Part shown: positions 35,544 to 47,205 of the stretch, in pieces
Layout of the letters: every line of letters begins with the position of its first letter
Numbering within the stretch: the stretch's first letter is position 1
Assembly (NCBI GenBank): GCA_950106755.1
Contig: OX467083.1
Location: 47,816,555-47,880,554 of the forward strand
DNA length: 64,000 nt
Direction: 5' to 3'
From: Climacium dendroides
Taxonomy: Eukaryota > Streptophyta > Bryopsida > Hypnales > Climaciaceae
Notes under the pieces: model-generated
Database searches by the model: none
Told to the model about the DNA's origin: nothing
Seen by the model: the letters and a program-made list of their open reading frames with translations, nothing else
Program-made: the position numbers and the translations under genes

Positions 35544-36720
35544 TTGTCATTGCTATTACTGTGGTGATCTGTGCTCGATTTTTCGTGTGAGCCTATGCGG
35601 CGCCCCTGCTTGTGCCTTTTTTGGTACTTCGAAATTTGCTTTTGTTCGTATCTGACTGTTAGCCATTGATGTCAAGAGTTTGCATCTGCTCGGCTTAATT
35701 ATTAGGGGTTTTCCCGCTTTTTCCTGAACATAATTGTTCAGATCGATTAGGTTCAGGAATTTGAATTGTACATCTTTCTTCTGATCCCCAAGCATTCTTT
35801 TGCTTGAGTTCGTGTTAGAGTTATGGGTTATAGCAGATATTAGGCAGCGTTGCTGATAGCTATTTTTTTAGGTTACTGAACCAACTGGTTTTCTAATTCG
35901 GAAATTTTGTGAGTTTTCCATCTGAACATGTAACCCTTTTGTGCTGCGGATGTTTTGCTAAAAAATCTCTTGATTCCCTTCCTTTCCATATATTTGTTTT
36001 GTGAGAAGTGGTTGGTCTTGATTGTGATTTGCTGTCTTCATGTTTTTTTTTCTTACAGTGATTTGTGTTGTGATGTTTTCAGTACCGAAGGCACTGATGG
36101 GAGTGCTATTGGTTCCGAAGTGTAAATTAAAGAGGCCTTTTGAGGGTACGCAACGTAGTGTAGGTACATTCAATGCTATTTTTGTTGCAATGAATTTTGG
36201 GAACCCACATTTTTATGAGAGTTTAGTTTTGAACTGACCATTAGAATGGTCTTCGGAGGGCAGTAGGATTTTAATGGTATTTGGGTGGGTCTACATTCAA
36301 CTGCTGTTGGTCGGCAGTGGCAATGGTTGCGATGTTTACGAGAGAGTAGTGTATTTTGGGGCGCCAGTCTTCTTTGTAACCTTGGTTACATTCCTAGGTA
36401 CTTTAGACATTCGACTTCGATGCCAGGCAAGAAACTTTATGAGATATATTTGAGGAGGGCGTTTGTTCGTAGTGGAGAAAAATCTCTATTCTGGTGTTGC
36501 TCTTGTTCACTCGAACACTCTGTATTCATTTGATTTTCAGTTTCATCTTGGTACAACTTTGAGAGAATATATAGCATTTGAGGCTCAATTTCACTTCATT
36601 GGCAATCTTGGGTTGCTTCTTGCCAATTGTATGGTTTCCTCACAGTACCCTCCGTTTTGGAATTTCTGTCATTTGTTCTTATTAATTAATAAAGAGTTTG
36701 ATCCTTGAGTCCACCGACAT
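35544..36720 (+). other. 3' flank / UTR or terminal intron of eIF4B copy 1
   Basis: Non-repetitive T-rich sequence of intron/UTR type. A pyrimidine-rich acceptor (TTTTCAG) precedes 36083. From there 43 nt would extend the eIF4B frame by the short tail STEGTDGSAIGSEV and stop at 36123-36125, if AG|GTAGTT at 35540 is used as a donor. Other open frames (for example 36285-36533) look random. Confidence 0.35.
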
Positions 36721-39700
36721 TGGGGCTGTGTTGGTATAGCATATTGCAAGGCTGCTTGTGCTTGGGATCACAACAGCATCGCTGAGTGCTTCAGAATCGT
36801 TTCTCATTGTAGACTTCCAATAGCTTGGGAGGGTGTGGCTCTATCACCAAAGTAGACTTGATGACCTAAAGATCTATTCCTCATTGAATTGCTTCCCCAC
36901 ATCCCCACTTAGTCAATATTTCACCACATTTTACAATTAACTTCTGAAAGCTAGAAGGAGAAGTATTAGGAAAAAGAATTTAGAATTAATAAATTAAAAG
37001 CTCAGTTAGAAGGTTGTAGAAGGTGTTTTAAATATACCACCAATCTACTACCAATTTAATATTAATCTATTTTCAATCTACAAGATTTTCACTTCATACA
37101 AAGCACTTTCAAGTTGTAAAGAGGAGATTAGAACCAAAATTATGTTGGATATTGATGAGCATATTCTTTGGGAATTATAGAGCCAAAATTTTGTTGGACA
37201 AGGGATAAAAGGATGGTAGGACAATTGATTACGTCTCAAATTTAAATCCCCAAAGGACAAAGTGTCCATTCAATGTATGCAAGAAATTTTAAGTAGCTTC
37301 CTACAAAGTTATTTTTACTCTTCATGAAATTTGAACACAATGTATGAACACTTACCTCCTCGGTGAATTTCTTAAACATTTTTCCAATCAAAAGTTATAT
37401 TGCCCTAAACTTTTAGAGCAACTTAGGCAATTTGGAAATCTTTTGGGAATCTTTTGTAAAAACTCATCAACTTTTGAATTTGGCATATATGTAACTAATA
37501 AAATATGGCCTACAATTGTCTTCCCAAAACCAAATTTTAGTCCTCAAATCTCATTCTAAGAGGAGTCAAACTTGGTTAGCCATATTGGGGCAGTTTCAAG
37601 AAAAAAACATTTTCTTCTAACTTCAAGTCCTATTATCTTGCAATCTATGAAGTTAAAATTCTTGAAAAATTTTCCACATATTCAAAAGGTTTGTCTCTAA
37701 CTTTTCACTATTCAAATTTCAAATTATTTTTTTTCTTATTACATAAGAAATCATCAAAAAAAGACTCATTTACTACCAATTCCCTTAAACTCCTTGATTG
37801 TAGGGTGGTTTAGTGTAAGTTAAATATCTTAGTTGCTTCTAGAATTTTTTATAGGTGAACCTAATATCATATACTTATGAATGGTCAAAATCCTCAATTT
37901 TGTATAGACAAAAAATTGGACCCGAAGAAGGCCCAAAGTTTGCTGACCCTATTTCACAAGAATGAGATTTTTTTTCACTTCAAACATTATAATATTTCAA
38001 TCCATGTGGTTAGATGGGCTAGCATTTTTCCACACTTTTGCAAAATACTTTACTTCAATTTTGTGCAATTGAAGTTTCAAAAAAAAAAAATTCATTTTTT
38101 AATAACATACCAAAAAATTGGAGTTTTCGACAATGTCTCCTTGAAAATGTAGTTGGCTTCAGATTTGGTAGAAAATTGACTCCATGGGAAAGGTCCAAGT
38201 GAAGAATGTACTTTTTAGTCTACTAATATATAATATATAGCCAAAAATTGTCTTATTCTTTGATGAACAGGTGCATTCTATAAAGTCATTCATTAGATAC
38301 TTTTCATCTATAGTGCACTTGTGTTCAATTTTAAGAACTTAGGTTTTGTCCTAGAGAAATGTAAAATATTTTTGTCGCATATATTTTATATCATATCATG
38401 CTTTGTGCTAGACATGGTAAAGTGTTCATGGGTCACATTTACTTCGTTAAGAATCATTCACATAAAGTGTTTAAAAGATGGTACAAAATTTTCAACCCTA
38501 TAGATTTTAGAGGAGTTAAATCTTTTAACAAGAGGTCCAAGAGGAATCCCATGTATGCCTTTTAGAATTTAGTGTTTGTTTTAGTAGAGTACATGTTAGA
38601 ATAGAATGAGAACATTTTCAAATGCTTTATAATTGAGTTAGCTTCATGATTTTTATTGCATTTAGAAAATTGATCATTTGCTTCATTGGAACAATGCTAG
38701 ACACTTATGTTTTTATTCTTAGGGTAAGAGCTAATAATTCCACATAATTTTCTAAAATAGACACAGCTCTTCTATTAAGGACCTCACCTTTTGTTGTAAT
38801 CATCATTTCTACACTTTACTCTATATTTAGAACATGATATTCTCAATGATGTGTTTTTTGAGCCTAGAGAATTTATAGAGAAAATATCTATTTATAGAAT
38901 ATCAAAATTAATGAAAAAAACTTTGATTTTTGTCACCTAGATCCAAAGACATTCATCAAAAAGACATTTTTTTTTGTCTTTGCTTGCAGTATAGGGTTTA
39001 AATATAATCCATATGAAGATAGATATTTCTCTACAATTGAGAACTCATTTACACAAAATGGAGAATATAACCTTCAAGGGTTGCATAAGGAACAAAAAAA
39101 TCCAATTTTTGCTTAGAGATTTAGATACCTTCACTATTTCTTTCCTACATTTATCTAAATATTTTGAAAATTAAAATCCCATTACAATAAATTATAAACT
39201 TCAAGAAATATCAAACCTCTCATGTCATATATCACATTGGACTAAAGTGAAGATTTTTTTCTTTATGACAAATACCTCAATTAACCTTGAAATGTTAACT
39301 TCTTGAATTTTATATTTTATATTTTATATTTTCCTCCTCTTCAATGTAAATGTACTCTAAACATTTTCATTTGTTTATGTCCTAAAGGTCTAAGAACCTC
39401 AAAATTTCTTGGTCTCATCTATTTTCCTTGATAAGTATTGTAGGTAATACTTTTTATTATTTGCAAATTTGCATTGTAGAGGAGGAATCAACTTTATTTT
39501 GAAATGCTAAATTAACTTCACCTAATTGTGTTTAAATAAGCAATTGATCCTAATTGTGTTTAAATAAGCAAATTACTTAATTCCTTATTGGATTTTGTTG
39601 AAAGTCAAAAGAATATTTTTAATCTTTTTCTTATGCATTTTTGGAAACTATGTGAATAAACCATGAATTTTCAAAGTTGTAAATAGGTGCACCTATAAGT

Positions 39701-41636
39701 GATCTTAGATTCTCATGAATAGAGGCAAAACATTTTAGCCAAGATTGTGTAGGGGACAATTTTAAAAGGGAATCCTCATTATTTGCATTTACCTTGTCAT
39801 CTTTAATTGCTATTTTATCATATTTGATAAAGTTATGAGCATTTGAAAGACTATTTTTAAGAAAGAAGCTATTGCAAAGACAATCCAAAAGAATAAGAGG
39901 GTGAAAAAATGAAATAATATGCCATATTGAAATAATATTTCAATACAAAATTTGAATATATTCGAATTTATAAAATTTGGAAAAAGAATTGTGTTTATTT
40001 ATAAATAGAGATTAGGTATTTTGCAAATTAATGTATGATTCAACTATATCTTTTTTTTCGTTCTCATTTAGATGAAATCTAAGTATTCTTGATAGTAATC
40101 TAATTTATGCCTTACTCAGTGCAAAAAATCTTTTATATACTTATGCTATTGTTCAATTTGCTAAAACTTACAACATTTAGGCAAACTATATTGAAACACA
40201 TTTTCTACATGTATAATCCAAATTCTCTTCATGTCATTTTTATCATAGAATTGATAATTCATTCAAAGTTTCATTATAAATTTCTTCAAGTACCAACACA
40301 ATGTAAAATCAATATCAAATATTATAATAAATATACAAAGATTGAACCACAAAACTTTAGAGAATCACCACTCTTCATATTATGGTCATTTTTTAGACTT
40401 GAAACACCTAAACGCTTTAGAAATTAAACTATGTACAATAGTGTTGGTAAGGACAATGTACTTGAAAGAGCACATCTTTGAGCATATGCCTACACCTACA
40501 AGGTTAACCCCTAAATGGTCTAGGAGATGTATTGTGGTCCCAATAAACTTTGAAATGCTAATTACACCACCTTGATGAATGTATTGGAAAGATTTCCAAA
40601 CTATAAAAGCAATGACATCCAAGTAGTTGATTTTTGGTAACTTTAGCCAAAAATTGATGTACAATGTTAAATTTGTGGCATGTCAAAATGGTTGTTTTGT
40701 ATATTTGAAAGTTGAGTACAATAGACCATAGGTAGTAGATTAGATTATATATATAGACAAATATGACCTTGCACGCCTATATTCAACTTCATATGACTTG
40801 TAAAACATAAGGGACACTTTGTAGAGCAAATGTGATGTATGAAGGCTCAAAGTGCAATGTAGCAATATTTAATTGAAAGGTCAAAAATTATAATAAAGTT
40901 TGAAACTTGGTAAAATGATCTCTAGGATACTAGCTTCACTTAGGGCACCAACCACTAATACCTAGAATTATATCCTTTCACATGTCCTAATAGGGAATGA
41001 GGGGTCAATTAAGTGGAATGTTTCAAGTACTTGGTATCCTTTCCAGTTGGTATAATCTCTATTAGATTCGTATGAAAAAGACAACTTTGTACTTAGAGGC
41101 ATACATTGCAAATGTTTTTAGAAATTAAGGCACATTGGTTTTGTAAAAGAAAAAAGTGCAAACATGTACTAAGCATGTTACCTACATGTAGTATGTCACC
41201 TTGCACTCAAATTACAAAAAAAAATTGAAATTGCATTCGTAAAAAAGTGAAACATATAGTAAGTATACCACTTAGTGGTTAAGAGCATATACCCATGCTC
41301 TCCATACTCTCCATACTCTGTGGCTCCACTGAGGCCATGCATCTTATACTAGTCAAGCATAATTTGAACAAGATGCGCTGAAAATGAGCGACAATTCAGA
41401 TGAATGAGAGAATTTACAATGAAGGAAATGAAATAGATCTGACTTGATATCAAGCTTTACCCAACAGAAGCAGTGCATATAATACAAGTGTTCGTCTCAA
41501 TGAGCCCTAGAATGTCTCCCAGAGACGAACATAATCCTGAACCTGCCGAATGATAGATGTTTATCCACGAGGTACAACACATCTCTAATTTGAGGAGCAT
41601 GATTCAGAAGCCTCAGCGAGGGGTTTGCTAGGGTTA
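36721..41636. other. AT-rich intergenic DNA between eIF4B copy 1 and BRK1
   Basis: No recognisable gene. There are short tandem motifs: a 28-nt duplication containing CTAATTGTGTTTAAATAAGC near 39522-39572 and TTTTATATTT runs near 39308-39331. Scattered CCCCTAAA-type ends occur (for example 40506). The last ~300 nt are probably the BRK1 3' UTR and flank. Confidence 0.5.
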
Positions 41637-42045
41637 CTAGATAGGGTTGATGGCCGTGCTGAACTGTGCCTCCAGAAACTCCAGCTGCCGCTCCAAGACA
41701 GTCAGCTTCTCGTTCAAAGTGGCCAGCTTACTCCTAGTCGACGACTCTGCATTACGCAATCCCCTAGGGTTAAATGAAGAAAAATTCCCAGTAAAATTAG
41801 AGTCAAGAGTTCTGGCCACAAAAAGGAATAGCAACAAAGTTTACTAACACTGTGCTCTTGAGAACAAAGAGCAGAAAGCATCGGAAGAAAAACTAGAAGT
41901 GGAGAGGATGTTTACCAAACTGCAAAAGAAACTCGAACAGACGACGCACATTCAGGGACAAGGAGCTCGAGAAATGGCGATTGTCCCAGTCAGATTGCAC
42001 GGCAATGCCCACCGCCACACTGTTGTTGATGCCGTTCTTCGCCAT
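41637..42045 (-). CDS. BRK1: BRICK1 (HSPC300), SCAR/WAVE complex subunit
   Basis: A tiny two-exon gene on the minus strand: exon 1 42045-41916, exon 2 41746-41637. The 169-nt intron has donor TTTG|GTAAAC, acceptor ATGCAG|AG and phase 1. The product is 79 aa, against about 75-85 aa for the family. Residues 11-42 (AVGIAVQSDWDNR, then LNVRRLFEFLLQF) and, across the splice, ESSTRSKLATLNEKL.VLERQLEFLE are diagnostic. The second half is a heptad coiled coil. BRK1 is the smallest and a stabilising subunit of the SCAR/WAVE complex, which activates Arp2/3 actin nucleation at sites of polarised growth. An upstream in-frame ATG (42102) would add 19 residues not expected in the family, so 42045 was chosen. 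The gene sits between the two eIF4B copies, with no functional link implied. Confidence 0.95.
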
Positions 42046-42900
42046 GTTGCGAAAGCAACTACACGCACACTCCGATCCGGAATGACCTAATTCTCTCAAC
42101 ACTCACTTCAAAACCCTGCGCGATGAACAGAACATCTGGCTCCTCGGTCAATCCGTCCCTGTGCCTAGAAATCCTTCGTCCAGCATTAAAGGAAAAAACC
42201 CGGAAAACCTAGCATTCGCGATTGCAACATTCCGCAAGTGAGAGGTGCAGCAGCTCTGCAACCCACAAGCACTCGTTTGAAACACAGTAGGGGTTTGTCA
42301 AACGCGTCTCCAAGAATGAAACTTCTATGAAGAATGAGAAGTTGTGGAGAGAAAAGAGGAGACAATTAGGAGCCTTTTGTGTTGTGTGGAGAATGAGAAT
42401 GCAGAACGGGATTTACCAGCGCAAATTATGAAAGCAAATCCACTTGTGTCAGTAGCTGCACCTCTTTCAATCCTGCATGCTCGATCGCTACAAAACTCCA
42501 AACCCTACGTAAGCCCCAAGTCTTCTGGGCTTAAGAAAATGAGTAGGAATTCCAATGCTTTTCGATGAAGGAACTAATGAAAAAGGCAGCACAGAGGAAC
42601 AACACCAGCAACTAGAGCAAGACATCCAACACGAGAGATTCTATAGACGAATGACAACGGCAACAAGAGTACGGTAGTGCAGCGCAGCAAGGTTCACCTG
42701 AGAGAACTGAAACCGTGAAACGAATTCTCGGGATGCAGAAAAAACGAAATGCGGCAGCTTGTTATTACAGGGTGCACGCATTTCAGCACTGCGCTCTAAC
42801 GCGGATCGAAGGTGAAAACGGCAGGCGGTGAAGCGAAAAAGCGAAGCGAGTTTTTTCCTGTAGAAAAATAATGGAGCCCTAAGGACCAGTTCCTAATGGA
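42046..42900 (-). promoter_or_regulatory. 5' leader and promoter region of BRK1
   Basis: GC-balanced, non-repetitive DNA upstream of the BRK1 start. It contains scattered AAACCCT-type words (for example near 42499). Open frames such as 42344-42568 resemble nothing known. The unique sequence ends near 42950, where tandem repeats begin. Confidence 0.4.
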
Positions 42901-42988
42901 TGAACGAGGAACAACTGAACCCATCCACGAAATAGTTCATTCATTAAAATGAGGTTTTTGAGCTCTTGAGCGCATAATATTGTTAAGC

Positions 42989-43127
42989 CACTTAATATCC
43001 TCCCTAGCCGGAGGTATAATTCTCTGCAAGATGTCACTCAATATCCTCCCTAGCTGGAGGTATAATTCTCCCCAAGATGTCACTCAATATCTTTCCTAGC
43101 CAAAGGTATGATTCTCCACAAGATGTA
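42989..43127 (+). repeat. 46-bp tandem repeat, three copies
   Basis: Units starting near 42991, 43037 and 43083: CTYAATATCCTCCCTAGC, then GGAGGTATAATTCTC and CAAGATGTCA. The third copy is more diverged. Confidence 0.85.
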
Positions 43128-44040
43128 TAAGGAGAATTCAATTATAATTTGAGCTTTCTAATTGGCTCCTAGCAAATGTAAGTTTGTTGAGTGATGGTTT
43201 TGGGGGACGGGTTTAGTGAGTTGGCCCTAGTCATCACCCCTAGGAAACTCACAAAGTCAACATGCATTCCAAAGAGGTCAAAATTCTGCGGAACGAGGAC
43301 CTTTTCTATCAGAAGTTGTAATTCATTTATCTTTGGGTAATCCTTGATGCTAGGGGGCTCCCGATTTTGGAGGAGCACAAGAGACCCCTCTAGCAAAGGT
43401 TAACAATGTTATGTCATGATGACTCTCCACAATGGCTTGTAGGGGGAAAGTGGCATAGTAGCGTGAAAGCGGCAACGTGATTGGGTGAAAGCGGCACGTG
43501 CAAAGGGAAAAGGGAGATGAAAGATTCTTGGAAAAATCTTCTTTGCGTTCATTCTTCATGGGAATTTTCAATTCTTTGAAAATAGGAGCTTTGTAAGCCA
43601 TGGACAACGAACAAAAAATCACCACATCCCCATTATGTGAGAATTGAGAATGGGGTGAAGGTGTGACTATCCCTAATAATCCCCAATTTCTCAATCTTTT
43701 AGAGAATGGACCCTTTGCAAACCTCCACAAGCCAATGAAAGAGTCCCATGTCCTCATTCTTTGAAGATTGAGAATGGGAAAAAGAAAGCATAACATTGTT
43801 TACTAGTCAATCTTCCACCTCCCAAGTGGAAGTATAATTCTCCTCTAAATACCAAGGGGGAAATTTAGTTATAATTCAAAGCTTATGATTGGTGCTTAGA
43901 GGGAGGTTATTAGTGCTGGCCCATTCCTTCCCCCCACATCCATTTGTTCAACAACTTTATGTGTTGGAGGGCTCCCCTTCTTGTGGAAGCAAAAGGGCCC
44001 CCCACGCTTGGTTAACAATGTTATGGGTGTGACAGCCCCT
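43100..44040 (+). repeat. Diverged direct duplication downstream of the 46-bp array
   Basis: 43100-43410 and 43812-44035 share AGGTATAATTCTCC-type, TTATAATT, ATTGGCTCCTAG/GGTGCTTAGAG and GGTTAACAATGTTATG segments in order. The 148-codon frame between them (43796-43350, minus) has no recognisable domain. Confidence 0.45.
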
Positions 44041-46385
44041 AGTGAAGAATTTTCTATAAGCTAGTGGATAAGGTTGAATTTAACCTTAGCGTTTTCAATG
44101 TCACCTTCTAAAATACCACATCCTCTATTCTCGTACAAATCCCAATGGATCATTGCCAAAATGCTCTAGTTCTTTACATTTTATTATGTCACAAAAAGTT
44201 ACATAGAAATGTGATAATAAAGAGTTTGACAAGTGGAGGAAGGTTTCTAGACTTCAAGCAATTATTATACAAATTTTATAATGATGAAATTGGCTAGGGT
44301 AACTATTATGAATGACATTTGTTTTCATATTAGGGATTATAAAATCTAAATTACATTGTTACTATAGTTAGAATTATGTATTTCTACACCTTAGAATTAA
44401 AGAAAAGCAAAAAGGTTTTGATACCTAATTGCCATAATTTTGAATATCTCTACTAACTTTCTCAATGATGCTAGCCTAGAAATGCAAGGCCTACAAGTCT
44501 TAAGCCTAGGTGTAAGTAGGTACTCTACAACTATTAAAGGTGCCTTTAACATATATACCTATAACATAAGTATCCTATAACTGTGGAAGGTGTTTATAAT
44601 TTAAGTATCAATAACATAAATATCTATAATATAAATATCCTATAATTAATCAAGAAAGGTGTTTTTAATATATGTACCTATAACATAGATACCTATAATA
44701 TAAAGACCTTATTACCATGGAAGGTGCTAGTTATAACATATGTACCTATAATATAGGAGCTTAGGCTTTTAGGCTCATGGGCTCAAGATCCTCAGCTTAA
44801 GATCCTAGGCTCACATGCTAGCAAATATACTAATTTTCTTGTTATAAACTATAAATCATCATCCTTTCTTTGTGAATATGGATGGTTGCAATCTTAGTTG
44901 CAACTAAAGATTGTACTCAAATTCTAAAGTTGTCTATGACAATTGCAAATAAAAAGTGGAATTCAAGTGATATAATTCAAATTAGTTGTATTTTTTTTTA
45001 ATTTATTATGTGTAGACATTTATGTATCTTTAGAGATTTAATACTCTATTATTACTTTAAAGGGTATAAACAAAGTCATGCTAGACATTTCCAATGAAAT
45101 TAAGGCATTCAAAAATTTGAAGGACCAATTCGTGTGTAGTATCAAAATTTTAGATTTGTATTTTATAATAAATGATGAGACATTGAAAATATTTAATTGA
45201 AATCTTTTTTTTTAACGAAATTTGAATAGTATTAATTGCACCGAACTCAAAATGGACAAGAAAAGATAATCTTGTAATTGAAGTTGTGTACTTTGACAAA
45301 CCCCATGAATTACTTCTATAAAAAAAACTACAATGACTATCCTACACTTAGTTCTCTCTAATTAATCTCCAAACAAAAGCCTCTACATATGGTCCTACTA
45401 TTTTGGCTGCCATCTAGTTGTAGCACTAAAGTGTAGTAGACAAAATTGGCGGCAATAGAAAATGAAGACCAATATATCAAGTTATGAAAAAATAAATACA
45501 CTTCATTATGACTTGGTTGCAAAGCCAACCCTTCAAAATTCTTGCCTAAAATGTACACATTTAGGATATGAGAATATAGTATAGTACAGGGATGTTGATT
45601 TTGAATATTCCTATAATCAAACACTTTGAAAATCATAGTTTGATCTTCCATACTAAGGGATTTTGAAATCTTCATCCAATTGCCAATAAGATTGAAAAGA
45701 TCCAAAGATAATTTAATAATAGGCACTATGATCAAATACATATTCATAAGTTTTTTACCATTCTAGTGTTCCAAATTTATATTGCAACTTAACATTTATT
45801 GCAAGGACAAGGACCACTCCACATACTTCACCTTATTAGGATAGATGTAAAATTCCCCTTCTATTTTGTGGCTAGTCATTTAAAAAAAAATTCTATTGAC
45901 ATTGATAGGCAAATTCAAAGTTTAAATATAAGTTCAAATTTGTCAAATTGATTAATTAAATTATAAATAATACATTTTTGCATTTTTCCTTGGGTGAAAA
46001 ATTTGGAATCATCCCCACTCTTGCAATATAGAGCTCAAGTCTTAACTCTAAAGTTCATAATTTAAATAATGAGCATTCCAATGATGTTTCTGTGTCCAAA
46101 TAACATCTCATTCATCCAAAATAATGTTTGAATCTTTTAAATAATTCCCCCTCCCTTTGTGACTGATTTGATGAATTTGAGATAAGTACTTTATTAACAC
46201 AAAGATACTAACCAAAAAATGCAAAATCCTACATGAAGGTCAGATTTGGCAAATATTAAGTCATTTTTGGAAAAAGTGATACATGTCATCTTATGAATGG
46301 TTTGAGGTGACGTGGACTCCTAAGAATCTGACGTGGAAACTCAATTCGGCATTCATACACTGAATCAAACCTTCACTTACGGGTT
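44041..46385. other. AT-rich intergenic DNA with a low-complexity CTATAATATA tract
   Basis: 44560-44760 is built from short reiterations of ACCTATAACATA / ATAAATATCCTATAA, followed by repeated AGGCTC words (44755-44815). No gene is recognised; the 129-codon minus-strand frame at 45747-45358 has no known motif. Confidence 0.5.
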
Positions 46386-46884
46386 AACCCTTAAACATTT
46401 AGACTCTTTTCCAAAATTCACAATTTGGAGAAAATCATTATAAAGTACTATTTGGAAGAATATTTTAGTAGTGATATACAAAGGAAAGTTGTAGGTTTTG
46501 AATATTAGATTCCATCTGTACAGTTAGATTCACCAATGCTATCACCAATATTTTTCTTTAAATTTAGAAAGGAAATTTTCAAAATTCCTTCAAAATTTGA
46601 TTACAAGCAAAATATTATCATTTTTTGAGTAAAACTTATTGGAATGGATTCAAAATGAGGTTCTCTTGACTTTTTAAGGTGATTTTTTGAAATTTTTGTG
46701 TTCTTTACATCTATGACCTCATTTTTGCAAACCTAGTTTTGAACTAGAGTCAATGCAATTTGACCACTTGACACACTTCCGCATCTGTAATTTTAGAAAA
46801 ACTTGTATTTTAGTAACACCAAATCCAACCATTAGATAAGACAAGAACTTGATAAAATATCACCAAAAATTAGGATGACTTTCA
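46386..46884 (+). repeat. Dispersed repeat, copy 2, abutting the TAF1B promoter
   Basis: Same family as 3141-3645. It begins TTAACCCTTAAACATTTAG and ends about 320 nt upstream of the TAF1B ATG, where unique sequence begins. Confidence 0.6.
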
Positions 46885-47205
46885 TCCAAGCAGGACGAGA
46901 CAGAAACCAGAACTTCAATCTGTTCATCGTCCAAAAAATGGAACCTTGAAAAAGTCGAAAGGTAACCAACTACCACGCGCCTACATCGTCCCGCGACGTT
47001 CAATTCAACCCGCAGAACATCGTCATGCTTTCAAATTTTTCGAGTGAGAGATGACTGAGGCATCTGTCAGGGTGCCTCGCATCGATTCATGAAGGTGCTG
47101 TGCAATTAATTTTTTGCAATGGTGCAGAATTTCAGAGCATTTTGTTGCGTTTTGGAAGAGGTGGTGTAAGAGTGGAGTGACAGGGGAGGGCTTCCGGTCG
47201 GGGCC

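Noticed and set aside
43350..43796. 148-codon minus-strand frame
   Set aside because: It spans duplicated, repeat-like DNA and has no domain; chance open frame.
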